NCBI RefSeq assembly: GCF_963678635.1
Contig: NC_087071.1
Span: 11,607,088 to 11,671,087, forward strand
DNA: 64,000 bases
Reading direction: 5' to 3'
From: Symsagittifera roscoffensis
Lineage: Eukaryota; Xenacoelomorpha; Acoela; Convolutidae
In this document: piece after piece, positions 43,946 to 55,950 of the stretch
Numbering within the stretch: the first letter of the stretch is position 1
Layout: each line of letters starts with the position of its first letter
Translations under genes and position numbers: made by a program
Notes under the pieces: model-generated
What the model was told of the DNA's origin: nothing
Databases searched by the model: none
The model's input: the letters and a program-made list of their open reading frames with translations, nothing else

Positions 43946-44800
43946 ATTACTACAGAGAATTCATCAAAGGCTATGCAGACAAGGTATACCCGATGCAACA
44001 GTTAATGAGACACAAGGGCAAGAAGTTCACGTGGAACAACGCAGCAGAAGAGTCATTCCAGAGAATAAAGAAATAGTTGTGTGAGGCACCAGTACTAGGG
44101 ATGCCAACAGAGAAAGGGATGTACGTGCTGGACACGGATTAGTTAGTTAGTTAAGCGAGTCCACTCTATGTCCAATCCAGAGCTCTTGGGCCCAACTGTT
44201 ATTAAGCGTTTTGAATAGCTGCGCATGAGGGACAACGTTGAAGCGTGTTTCTATGTCGGCAGTGTTTGACGCCAGCTGCACCTCGCATGAAGCTCCTAGT
44301 TGGGTATGGAGGGCTCGTAGCCGGTACACTTCGCCGTCCGAAGACGTTTATCCCCCACACCACGGAGAGGTGTCCACCATGTGGGGGCTGGACACGGATG
44401 CGTCGGTAGTAGCGATTTCTGGAATTCTCCATCAGGAACAGTCTTGAGACCAATAGCGTACGGGAGCAAAGTCTTAAGTGACACGGAAATGAGGTACGGG
44501 GCACCGAAAGCAGAGTGGTTACCTTTGCGGTGGTTACCTTTGTCGAGAAATTTAGAGCATACCTAGGCAGCGAGCCATTCAAGCTGCGAGTCGACAACAG
44601 GGCACTAAGCTGGCTGAAGACGTACTCAATGGACCAAAGTTACATTGGGAGGTGGGTAGTTCGCCTGGATGGGTACAACATGATAATTGAGCATAGAATA
44701 CGAGACAAACATCAAAACGCTGACAGCTTGAGTAAGAAGACGGATTTCTACGAGAGACAAGAACAGAGGGAGGCAGATAGACCTGAAATGAAGGATGGCT
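43946..44800 (+). pseudogene. RNase H of element B, split by an insertion
   Basis: The connection region reads YADKVYPMQQLMRHKGKKFTW. RNase H begins with MYVLDTD, is interrupted by a 247-bp insert after the DTD aspartate codon, and resumes with ASVVAISGILHQEQ. FKLRVDNRALSWLKTYSMDQ and HRIRDKHQNADSLSKK complete the domain. The first and third metal-binding acidic positions are visible. The glutamate segment (PKAE) sits next to a further frameshift. Fragment E has the uninterrupted counterpart. Confidence 0.8.
44140..44386 (-). mobile_element. 5'-truncated non-LTR retrotransposon insert
   Basis: A 247-bp insert flanked by 13-bp duplications GCTGGACACGGAT (44127-44139 and 44387-44399). Read on the minus strand it carries the last 60 or so codons of an ORF (…LWIGHRVDSLN, then stop) and ends in a short (CTAA)n tail. 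A 3'-end-anchored fragment, simple tail and variable-length target duplication are the marks of target-primed reverse transcription. The family is not identified. Confidence 0.85.
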
Positions 44801-45769
44801 TCTCCTTCATGGATAAGAAAACGTTCGACAGTCTTCCACTCACGAGATGGCTAGACAAATCAGGCAAACCAATGGAAGATCACCCGAATTACCAAAAGAA
44901 CCTCTGGAGAAAACAATCTTGAAGAAGAACCGAGGGATGCCGATAGGGATAATAGTCAAGTCAAAGATTATGAAGGAGACGCTCAAGGCAAAAGGCTATG
45001 ATCTTAACCAGGTAGAAACGGGAGATGCACAAATAGATGATGACTTAATGAGGTTACTCGAGAAACTAGCAGATGATAAACCCGTGATCCAAGAAAAGGT
45101 CCAGGAGGAACCGGAGGTCTCAATACTGCGAAGGAGCGAGATAGTTAGTGATAAGAACACCTCGAAGGTGACTAACCCTGATGGGAAAGAAGTCGTGCAG
45201 TCACTGGTTGAAAAAATCCCTGACGACATACTTGAACAGACTCGGGTTAGGAAAAAGAGAGTGGCGTTCAAGGAAGAAGCTGAATACCTGGGACTAAGTC
45301 AAGAGTCCGGGGAGTGGTCCACGTCCACGGAGGAAGAGGATTCTGAAGAAGGAAATTTGTCCGGGGAGTGTGAACTATGAGATGAGGACTCGGATGAGAG
45401 CAGCGAAAATCAGGATAGTCTATGCATGATATTGGCGGAAGAGAAGATTAGACACCGCGACTGGGAATTACAAACAGATCCATCCTCAGGAACGTACAAA
45501 TTGGACGTACAAGAAGTACGAGGAGACGAAGAACTTGAAAGAATTGCAGTTTCGAGGAAACCATTCAGGGAACTATCATGCAACTCAAATGTCAGAACAA
45601 ATCTGGTGCCAGAAGATGATATGAAGATCGTGAAGAGGATAATATGCGTGAAGCTGAATGATGACATCCACAACCCTGGGGAAATGAATGGACAGATCAT
45701 GGCACTAAAGGAACATGTCAAGGCGAGATATGGCTGTCGGACCTGATAAGAGCTCAAACGAATGACAAG
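44801..45769 (+). pseudogene. Acidic linker between RNase H and integrase, element B
   Basis: Contains SLPLTRWLDKSGKP, also present in E, then a long charged region rich in Glu and Lys with no catalytic motif, split by frameshifts near 44880 and stops near 45378 and 45745. It is probably a pol spacer, possibly a cleavage region. Confidence 0.6.
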
Positions 45770-47799
45770 ATGACAAGTAACCTATCCAAATGGATCCGGA
45801 CGGGGTCCAAGGAGAAAGGGGAACTCGAGGAAGACAGCTACAAGATCTTGAGCCAGTTCTACGAAGAAAAGAAAGATTTACTCTATCACACAGCTGACGG
45901 GGTGGCAGCGTGCAAGAGAAAAGATGAGGAGAAGATATTACACAATCACAAATTCATCATATTACCACAATTGTATCAGACAGAGGTGTTATTCAGATCG
46001 CACGATCAGATGGGGCACCAGGGGATAGACAAGGTGCAACAAAGAATACTTCACAGGTTTGATTGGCCAGGATTGAGGAAAGCTTGCGAGAGATGCGTGA
46101 ATGCATGCCTGGCATGCCTGCAAGTAAAAGACCCAAGGAAGATGAAATTCCCACTCAAGTCGGTTGAAAGCTCAGATTTTAATGAAAAGGTGCAGATAGA
46201 CCATCAAAAGATCTGCATGACGGAGTCGGGGTATTACCAGATACTGGTTATAATAGACCACTTCACAAAGTTGGCAGAAGCGTTGCCGTGTCAAACAGCC
46301 TCGGCAGAGGAGACTTGTGACCACCTGATAACTCATTGGATATCGAGGTATGGTTGTCCAATGACTTTTCAGTCAGACAACGGCAAGGCCTTTGTGGGGG
46401 ATTTGACCAAAGAATTAATGAAGAGGTCACACATTGCTCAAGCACACTCAAAGACTTACCATCCTCAGACCAACGGGCTGGTTGAAAGTTGGTGATTATG
46501 CTGAGGGTATACTGCTCAAGATACATGACCGACTGGGATAAATATCTGCCGCAAGTCGTAGAAGCGAACAACAGTACGCAACACTCAACAACGGGCATCA
46601 GTCCTTTCATGATGTTGACGGGCAGGGAGAGAGCAATGCCCCTGACATTTTTTTACCCGGAATACGAAGGGAAGAGGACGTCGCCTCAAGCTTACGTGAA
46701 AGAAGCGATCAGGAGACAGCAGGAACTAAACGAGCTATGCAGGAGGAATACTGCGCAAGCACAAATGAGACAGCGCAAAAAATATGATGAAAAGATATTA
46801 CAGGCGAAGCCTTATGAGGTGTGCCAGTACGTGTGGGTCTTCCAGAATGTCATACCGCCCAAAGAGACAAAGAAACTACTCAAGAAAGGGAGAGGACCAA
46901 TCATGATAACGGAAGTACATCAACAAGGACGGTTCTACCGCTTGAGTACGGGGCGAGCAGCACATTATGAAAATCTGAAGCCTCATCTCCCATCCCCAGA
47001 GGACTGGTGTATACCAAAGGACATGGAGGGACTTGAGTACCTACTGGTGGAGCCAGCGTGTGAATTAAACGAAAAATGCACCAGAGAGAAAGATGATGGC
47101 AACGAGAACTTGAGTTTGGATGACAATGAAAAAATAGAAGCGGATTCTGAAGCGGAATCTTTTGTGGAAGAAGACTGGAACGATCCGGAGCAAGGTGAGG
47201 TGCCGAAGTGGACAGAACCAAACTTATCAATACCAGCGGGGACAAGGAGTGGCAATCGAAAACGGACAGGCATGAGGTACAACAGGTACGGAGACGATTT
47301 CCTGATTGATATGATACAGCCCGATGACCTAAGCAAAGAGCTACTAAGTATGGGCGAACTGGCAGCTGATTATGAATGGCAAATCATCAATGATAATGAA
47401 CACTACCCACAGGAAGACTACTCGACACCAGAGCAGGAGACGGATTTGGAACAGAGCGAGATAGAGAGGAGGGAGAATACGAACTTGAGGATACTAGAAT
47501 GGATGCACGATGTCAAGAACGAAAACTGCGAAGGGCAAAGCATTCAACAGGTCGTGTCAGCGCAAAAACACAAGAAAACGGAGGGTCCCCTCTTCGGCTG
47601 GACGGCAACAGACAGGCCGCTCGACATTCCGCCAGATAATTCAGACCCAGCATCATCGACGGGGACGTCGACAAATATTTTTGTCCGGGGAGTGGGGGTA
47701 GGACTTACCCACGCCGAAATTTTGATGATAAAGAAACTCAGGGAAGTGAGAGAAACGAGCGAATTGGAACGGGATGTAGAGCAGCCAGAGCTGCTATAG
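45770..47799 (+). pseudogene. Integrase of element B
   Basis: An HHCC-type zinc finger (HDQMGHQGIDKVQQ, then CERCVNACLAC) precedes an rve core with VQIDHQK, FQSDNGKAF and HPQTNGLVES, giving the D, D and E of the catalytic triad. A TGA just after the glutamate interrupts the frame. The next open frame, from 46489, continues with TQHSTTGISPFMML and YEVCQYVWVFQN (a C-terminal GPY-like region) and a long acidic tail reaching FVRGVGVGLTHAE and ending at 47799. Integrase inserts the cDNA; this copy is inactive. Confidence 0.8.
47683..47693 (+). promoter_or_regulatory. Internal copy of the PPT core (candidate central PPT), element B
   Basis: GTCCGGGGAGT within TTGTCCGGGGAGTGGGGG, identical over 11 bases to the PPT at 55939-55950. 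It lies at the same place in pol as the internal copy in C. Confidence 0.45.
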
Positions 47800-48298
47800 A
47801 TCGGAATTTCAAAACGAAATTTGAAATACCTAATGATTACTCGGAGAACGTCCTGATAACGGATAGTGACTTCATCCTGTCAAACAGGACTAGCGCGATC
47901 TGTATCACGGCGGACATGAGTTTCAAGTCAAGACTGGAGGCTGACTTCAAGAGAGAATACTTCAGGACGTGGATTTTCTATTCAGACAGAGACCGGGGCT
48001 GGGAGGAATGGCGGCGCTTCCCCCATCAGTAGCGCAAGTCCCAGGCAAAAACCTGTGCTTCCTAGTGACGAGGGTCAATGACAGGAACACGATCGATCCT
48101 GAACACGTGATGTTGACACTAACGAGACTACGAGACTTCATGATTGAAAGAAGGAAAACGGAGGTCTCAATGCCGGTCTATGACCCAAACAGTGGCAAGT
48201 TGAGCCCAAGGGAATTATACGCTATCCTACACGTGGTCTTCGCGGAAACGGAGATAATGGTACATCTGCACAAGATATACTACTTGAGCATCGCCTGA
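47800..48298 (+). pseudogene. C-terminal extension of pol, element B
   Basis: After a frameshift this continues the pol tail with DSDFILSNRTSAICITADMS, then after another shift DFLFRQRPGLGGMAALPP and PGKNLCFLVTR to YYLSIA. Conserved with C at 20641-21350 across a clear family divergence, so it was under selection. No fold is recognised. Confidence 0.65.
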
Positions 48299-48785
48299 GT
48301 CGGGTACATGGGGGTCTCGAGCTGGGTATGAAGGGATCTCAAGTTGGGTATTGAGGCACGGCACAGGTAAAAGGATCTTAAAACGCGATTGGCATGACAA
48401 TTGAATTTTAGAAAATTGACGGCGCTAAAACATAAAATGAATCTGCATGCTCTTAGAAAACTTCCAATTGAATTATTCTAGTAGAATGAAAAAGACATGA
48501 TTTTAAGTATAATGGCAGGGGATTTTTAGGTTAGGAACATGACATCTTAGTCTTAAAATGAATTTTATTTTCAGATTGATTTGATAAACAAAGTCGACAA
48601 TCCAACCACACTCAAGTGAAAGAGAAAAAGAAGGTTTTGAACAAATTCGTGATCATCAACGCTTGCAAAAGATATTTGCAAAAAGATATTTCTCAAGTAC
48701 TCAAGTCGGTAACACTCAAGTTGGTACGGTAACACTCAAGTTGGTACGATAATATTCAAGTCGGTACGATACGGTAACTCACAAG
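48299..48785 (+). other. Spacer between pol and accessory ORF, element B
   Basis: AT-rich and non-coding, like 20251-20640 in C. Near 48697-48795 a unit like CACTCAAGTTGGTACGGTAA recurs about four times at roughly 20-bp spacing. Confidence 0.6.
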
Positions 48786-51700
48786 TTGGTTATTACTCAA
48801 GGTCATCTAGAAATTATAGAAACGGCAGATCAATTCTGGAAGTCCGTGCCATCGGCTCTGAAAAGGCCCACGCTCGATGAATTATACAGACGCTTGAGGG
48901 ACCTGGATTATACCCAGGTGGATGAGAGGATGGCAGTGATGCTGAACGCCATCCTCCAGCTAGAAGAACAGGGTGAATGCAGGGAGTCTGCAACAGAAGC
49001 TGTCTTGATGGTCGGCTACACCACTGAGGGAAAATCCAACCAAGAGCAAACCAGATGGCTGTCCTGGAATGTGGATGGAGGAATAAGGGGATTCGACTTG
49101 GCAAGGAACCGTGGCTTGGGCAACAACACCGAGTATGGCGCAGGGGAGTTCCCACTACCGATCAGACCATCAGCAAGATCAGCGGGACAGAGCACGAGTA
49201 AGATGCCATCGATGACGCGAGCGCAACAAACGGGAGAAGCGTATCCGGACCTCATTACGCTGAAGAGAGAACTTGAGAGGGCACAGAGGGGGAGGAACAA
49301 AGCGAACCTCGACCGGGATCAAGCGAAGCTTGAGAGAGATCAGGCGAATCTGGAGAGAGATCAAGCGGTCGTCGAAAAGGACCAAGCGCGGAGGGAACTT
49401 GATATGCTGAAGTCCGAGCATCTACAAGAACAAAGGGTTCGAGAGAATGCCGCGAATTGAGAACAGCTGAAGTCGGAACTTGAGAGAATCCAGCAACGAC
49501 AACGCGAGCTCGATATGCAAAAGGGAGCCAGGCCCAAGGAGCGAATGGTTACCGGCTCAAGACCAGAGTCGCGTATGGCGGTGGACAAAGCTCCCAGATC
49601 TAAGGGACGATTTAACCTTGACCGCGCGGCTCAGGAGCATATGAATGAGGGGTTGGAGGTATGTATACCAACTGAGTCAACGTCTTCCCTGCGTGGCCTA
49701 GAGACACAACCGATACGTCCATTGATGGACGTCGCACTGCCCGGGTATACCCCGAGTTCAACCCCGAGCAGCAGTCAGGTGAGCGGCAGCTCGTCACGTC
49801 TGAAAGAATTGAACGAGAGGCTACAACTAAGGAATCGTGAGAGTCCAGCAAGATTGGAGGGAGCAACCGATCAGGAGTGTGGTAATCTTAAGCTACAATA
49901 AGAACACGGAGGGCAGGTACCACAGGCACAATCGCATGGATTGGAGCACGGCACAAAGAGTCAGGAGGGATTGCTTCCATGACGCGGCTTGGGTGGAATA
50001 CTTCACGCAGCCACGTGTACCAGATGGTGCGGTCCACCTAATCATAGGGGACAGCCTGCTGCGGGTGCTGACCCGGATTCAATCACATTGGCAAACGGGG
50101 ATCTTGAGTTTCGCTGGAGCTGCGACGCCACAGATGTTGGCAACACTTGAGATGCTAGGGATGGCGAGAGTGTACACGGTGACTCTAATGATCGGGACGA
50201 ATGACGTGTCCAGGGGGAGTCCAGGAAGGTAATGAAGCTACATGACAAGATGAGCTGCATCCTTGAGGAATCGCGGATTCAAATGGATCCTGCCATTCTC
50301 ACGGTGTGTACCATTCCCTACAACATGAAGGCGGACCAACACGCGATGGAAATGAACACGAAGGTACGAAACCTGAACGAAATAATAAAGCAAATACATC
50401 AAAGGAGTGTCCTTCCCGTTGGATTACTGGACGTAACCAAGCAGATGGAGCGATCTGTTTTCCCCGACGATGCATCCTCAGACGGGATCCAGTTTGACAG
50501 GCCTAGGGGAGTGGAATGGTTGAATGATGTCTTCCAAAGGCACATAAGCGCGTTGGAGGCAGAATTGCTGGAGACGGCGCAATTCACATTCGGGCCACCT
50601 CCAAATCCACCTTTCTTTAACTCAAGAACTTTATCCAGTCGCCTGGGAGCGACGGCCGATTCTAGAGACAGCTCGAGGAGCAGCCGGACCAGATTACCAG
50701 GTGCCGCACCAATTGAGGCCGAGCAGGAAACGTCATCAACACCTCAGAGTTCGGTAGTATCCTCGGTGGTAGGGGTGGAGAGCAAGAGGGTGGAGAGACC
50801 GGCGGGGACCAGTCGGTCGAGATATCTGGAGAAGGTAAAGGAGCTGGACTTGGAAGACCTGGAATGTAGACAAGAGTTGGCGGAAGCTTTGGGTCTCGAG
50901 CGAGTGTCACATGAAGACTTGAGTAGACACCAGTGCGTGGACTGGTTGAAGGCTCACGAGACGCATTTCTCAAGAGCAAGAATAATGGAGACGGCGGATC
51001 TGATGGGGATTCCCACGAAATCAGTAATGGGACCTATCAATTACTTGCCTCTCAAGTTGCTGGGGAGTCCGGGACTCATAGTGGAGCCTCCCAAGCATCG
51101 AACGAGCATTGCCACAATCAGGTTGGCAATTCCAGCGCAGTTGAGGGTGGAGACAAACTATTGGACCCAAGAGAGATGGAATTGCCAGATGCCGCTTATG
51201 AGGGAACTAGGTTGGCGGACGACCCTAGATACGGGAAACCCTGCGGGAACACCCAATTGGCCAAGACCTTGGCAGCCTACGAAGGAGCGAATGATTACCG
51301 GCTCAAGACCAGATTCGCGTATGGAGTTGGACGAAGCTGCCAGATCTAAGGGACGATTTAACCTTGACCGCGCGGCTCAGGAGCATATGAATGAGGGGTT
51401 GGAGGCATGTATACCAACTGAGTCAACGTCTTCCCTGCGTGGCCTAGAGACACAACCGATACGTCCATTGATGGACGTCGCACTGCCCGGGTATACCCCG
51501 AGTTCAACCCCGAGCAGCAGTCAGGTGAGCGGCAGCTCGTCACGTCTGAAAGAATTGAACGAGAGGCTACAACTAAGGAATCGTGAGAGTCCAGCAAGAG
51601 TGGAGCCACCCCTGACGTGGAGGGAGCAACCGATCAGGAGTGTGGTAATCTCAAGCTACAATAAGATCACGGAGGGCAGATACCACAGGCACAATCGCAT

Positions 51701-54687
51701 GGATTGGAGCACGGCACAAAGAGTCAGGAGGGATTGCTTCCATGACGCGGCTTGGGTGGAATACTTCACGCAGCCACGTGTACCAGATGGTGCGGTCCAC
51801 CTAATCATAGGGGACAGCCTGCTGCGGGTGCTGACCCGGATTCAATCACATTGGCAAACGGGGATCTTGAGTTTCGCTGGAGCTGCGACGCCACAGATGT
51901 TGGCAACACTTGAGATGCTAGGGATGGCGAGAGTGTACACGGTGACTCTAATGATCGGGACGAATGACGTGTCCAGGGGGAGTCCAGGAAGGTAATGAAG
52001 CTACATGACAAGATGAGCTGCATCCTTGAGGAATCGCGGATTCAAATGGATCCTGCCATTCTCACGGTGTGTACCATTCCCTACAACATGAAGGCGGACC
52101 AACACGCGATGGAAATGAACACGAAGGTACGAAACCTGAACGAAATAATAAAGCAAATACATCAAAGGAGTGTCCTTCCCGTTGGATTACTGGACGTAAC
52201 CAAGCAGATGGAGCGATCTGTTTTCCCCGACGATGCATCCTCAGACGGGATCCAGTTTGACAGGCCTAGGGGAGTGGAATGGTTGAATGATGTCTTCCAA
52301 AGGCACATAAGCGCGTTGGAGGCAGAATTGCTGGAGACGGCGCAATTCACATTCGGGCCACCTCCAAATCCACCTTTCTTTAACTCAAGAACTTTATCCA
52401 GTCGCCTGGGAGCGACGGCCGATTCTAGAGACAGCTCGAGGAGCAGCCGGACCAGATTACCAGGTGCCGCACCAATTGAGGCCGAGCAGGAAACGTCATC
52501 AACACCTCAGAGTTCGGTAGTATCCTCGGTGGTAGGGGTGGAGAGCAAGAGGGTGGAGAGACCGGCGGGGACCAGTCGGTCGAGATATCTGGAGAAGGTA
52601 AAGGAGCTGGACTTGGAAGACCTGGAATGTAGACAAGAGTTGGCGGAAGCTTTGGGTCTCGAGCGAGTGTCACATGAAGACTTGAGTAGACACCAGTGCG
52701 TGGACTGGTTGAAGGCTCACGAGACGCATTTCTCAAGAGCAAGAATAATGGAGACGGCGGATCTGATGGGGATTCCCACGAAATCAGTAATGGGACCTAT
52801 CAATTACTTGCCTCTCAAGTTGCTGGGGAGTCCGGGACTCATAGTGGAGCCTCCCAAGCATCGAACGAGCATTGCCACAATCAGGTTGGCAATTCCAGCG
52901 CAGTTGAGGGTGGAGACAAACTATTGGACCCAAGAGAGATGGAATTGCCAGATGCCGCTTATGAGGGAACTAGGTTGGCGGACGACCCTAGATACGGGAA
53001 ACCCTGCGGGAACACCCAATTGGCCAAGACCTTGGCAGCCTACGAAGGAGCGAATGATTACCGGCTCAAGACCAGATTCGCGTATGGAGTTGGACGAAGC
53101 TCCCAGATCTAAGGGACGATTTAACCTTGACCGCGCGGCTCAGGAGCATATGAATGAGGAGTTGGAGGCATGTATACCAACTGAGTCAACGTCTTCCCTG
53201 CGTGGCCTAGAGACACAACCGATACGTCCATTGATGGACGTCGCACTGCCCGGGTATACCCCGAGTTCAACCCCGAGCAGCAGTCAGGTGAGCGGCAGCT
53301 CGTCACGTCTGAAAGAATTGAACGAGAGGCTACAACTAAGGAATCGTGAGAGTCCAGCAAGAGTGGAGCCACCCCTGACGTGGAGGGAGCAACCGATCAG
53401 GAGTGTGGTAATCTCAAGCTACAATAAGATCACGGAGGGCAGATACCACAGGCACAATCGCATGGATTGGAGCACGGCACAAAGAGTCAGGAGGGATTGC
53501 TTCCATGACGCGTTTTGGGTGGAATACTTCACGCAGCCACGTGTAGAGACAGCTCGAGGAGCAGCCGGACCAGATTACCAGTTGCCGCACCAATGGAGGC
53601 CGAGCAGGAAACGTCATCAACACCTCAGAGTTCGGTAGTATCCTCGGTGGTAGTGGTGGAGAGCAAGAGGGTGGAGAGACCGGCGGAGACCAGTCGGTCG
53701 AGATATCTGGAGAAGGTAAAGGAGCTGGACTTGGAAGACCTGGAATGTAGACAAGAGTTGGCGGAAGCTTTGGGTCTCGAGCGAGTGTCACATGAAGACT
53801 TGAGTAGACACCAGTGCGTGGACTGGTTGAAGGCTCACGAGACGCATTTCTCAAGAGCAAGAATAATAGAGACGGCGGATCTGACGGGGATTCCCACAAA
53901 ATCGGTCATGGAACCTATCAATTACATGCCTCTCAAGTTGCTGGGGAGTCCGGGACTCATAGTGGAGCCTCCCAAGCATCGAACGAGCATTGTCAGAATC
54001 AGGTTGGCAACTCCAGCGCAGTTGAGGGTGGTAGACAAACTATTGGACCCAAGAGAGATGGAATTGCCAGATGCCGCTTATGAGGGAACGAGGTTGGCGG
54101 ACGACCCTAGATACGGGAAATCCTGCGGGAAAACCCAATTGGCCAAGATCTTGGCAGCCTACGACAGAGCAGATCCAGCTGCTGCGAGGGTGATCATCGT
54201 AGCGGGATCGGACTGCGAGGGAACGTCTCCCAAGTTGTTTTGGCCGGAGACTTTGATATACTCACTGCCAGGATCTGAGCTGAACCAAATGTTAACCCTG
54301 GTGGTAGCAATAAAATCGGAGATGCCTTGCGAGCCTGAGCTACTACTGTTTGCGGGAATGAATGACCACTTGCATGCGACTGGGTTTCTTGAGCAGCTCA
54401 AGGGCGATGAACCGGCGCCGAAGAGAATCTGGGAAGCTATCCAGACGTTATTTGCAGCGATGAATGAGGTACAGGAGAACGTTACCTCGCGGTTCGGTTC
54501 CAAGGCAAAAGTGGTGTTCACGACGTCCCCCGGGTACGCGAGCATGCCTCCCGCTCTGCAATTTGTGTATGCGGTCTTGATCTTAATAGCAGAGGGGAAT
54601 GGATGGCGGATCCTGATGGCAGCTCCCAATCGGGAGTTGGAACCGACGAACTTGAGGCTTCGCAAGTCAGAACTAGCGGCGGCGTAG
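48786..54687 (+). pseudogene. Accessory ORF1 (SGNH) of element B, triplicated and broken
   Basis: The counterpart of C's ORF1. It lacks an ATG at the expected start. N-terminus TLDELYRRLRDLDY parallels C, followed by a coiled coil built of LERDQA-type repeats and a TGA near 49458. The SGNH domain appears twice in full: GDSLLRVL at 50047 and 51810, and GTNDVSRG at 50194 and 51957. A one-base shift in a G-run right after GTND splits both copies. Block V reads DGIQFD, so the catalytic histidine is glutamine in both. The second SGNH-like domain (VAGSDCEG, LLFAGMNDHLH) is single-copy near 54180-54650 and ends at a TAG where C has tryptophan. Confidence 0.8.
49537..54163 (+). repeat. 1763-bp tandem repeat, about 2.6 copies, in the SGNH ORF
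   Basis: Units start at GGAGCGAATG near 49537, 51283 and 53046. Copies 1 and 2 differ at a few sites and by a 17-bp deletion in copy 1. Copy 3 lacks 644 bp (equivalent to 51781-52424), removing the first SGNH core, with a 2-bp TA at the breakpoint. Confidence 0.9.
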
Positions 54688-55512
54688 GCGGATGTGTCCC
54701 ACGCGTTGAGGGGCTTCTACGAGTTAGCAGATATCCTCATTGTATTGGACGAGGTCCTCTTGCTGGAGATATCGAACTTCGCCAGACAACTCAAGTTCAG
54801 TCTGGTTATAAGGGACGATCATCCAATAATAACTCACCTGACGGTCAGCCTGTGGTTTCGAAGCATGGACTTGACTATCACAAGCTCCACCAGTAAGTCT
54901 AGAGGACCGAGCAATGAAAGAAACAACGTAGCCGCAACAGAGAAGCAACTGGAGTCGATATACGCGATAGATTACATTAGGAGACTTGAGTTGTTTGAGA
55001 CTGCATGCAAGGTATTCGCCATAACAATGGAAGTCAGACACGTATGGAGCCGCTTGAGGTTCTTTCCTTGGTTTCGAGCGACGTTGACGTCCTGGTTATA
55101 CATGGTAACGAAGGATCATATGAGAAAATCTCAAAAGGAATATCGACAGTTCCAGGCCGAGATAGGGCCGGAGGCCTTCAAGAGACCTCTGCTGACCAAT
55201 CGAAATGCGATCACGACGGGGTGGAAAAGAGTTGGTAGAGTGTCCAGAAACAACACCAAGGCGAGGGAGTCGATACTAGAGGAAGACTTGGCGAAGAACG
55301 TGAGCCTGAGTCTTCACAATTCCTTCTGTTTGAACCGAGAGTCGAGGTTGAAGAGTTTGCAGGAGCAAAAGGAATGGATGCGATCCTATGAACAGCTGAA
55401 GGCTTGGGAGGAGATCGTTATTAGCTCCGATGATGAAGAAGCACTGTTGAAACAGTTTGCGGTGTCAAATACGTCTGGGTCTAGTACCTCGAGGGCGAAG
55501 AATGCGAGATGA
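54688..55512 (+). pseudogene. ORF1 C-terminal part fused in frame to ORF3 tail, element B
   Basis: In frame with the preceding piece past one TAG: ALRGFYELADILIVLDEV and IRDDHPIITHLTVSLWF match C's ORF1, then from about NNVAATEKQLESIYAIDY the sequence matches the end of ORF3, with LFETACKVFAI, FPWFRATLTSWLY and HNSFCLNRESR. About 260 residues of ORF1, all of ORF2 and most of ORF3 are missing. The final 70 residues are acidic and Ser-rich. Confidence 0.75.
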
Positions 55513-55938
55513 GCAGGTGGCTCAAAGGGAAATTCTAGAGTCTTGAATCTTCAGAGGGAAGGGGGCTCGAGGGTGAACTCGGATGAAATCTGGGTTCACG
55601 AAAAAGAAATTTTAACAAATGAGATATTGTTATTAAAATGTTATAACTATTATATAAATCAAAATGCTGCATGACAATTTCCTTATTGAAGAGGACAAAC
55701 GAAATTTTAAATTACTAGCTTGAAAAGCGAAAATTCACAGGTGCAGGTGTGTGCAAATTTTGATTGCTGTTTAGCGATAGTGTGAAAAATTTATATGGTT
55801 GTGAATTTTGGGGTGTCGATAAACTTAAGTCTGCTGCAAACTTCTGTAAATGACCACTGGCACTGTATCTTGAGTATTACTCGGGTTTCTGGGGATTCAC
55901 TGACAGACGGCAGCGCGCGATGAGGACATCGATCGTGA
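55513..55938 (+). other. 3' UTR of element B
   Basis: AT-rich and similar to the 3' UTR of A (23724-24143) despite numerous substitutions. No open frame. Confidence 0.6.
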
Positions 55939-55950
55939 GTCCGGGGAGTA
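55939..55950 (+). promoter_or_regulatory. Polypurine tract of element B
   Basis: GTCCGGGGAGTA immediately before the LTR start TGTGCCAGTC. Confidence 0.8.

Noticed and set aside
44140-44155. Telomere-like TTAG repeats
   Set aside because: Only four units, located at the end of a short insert with a 13-bp target duplication. It is the tail of a non-LTR element.
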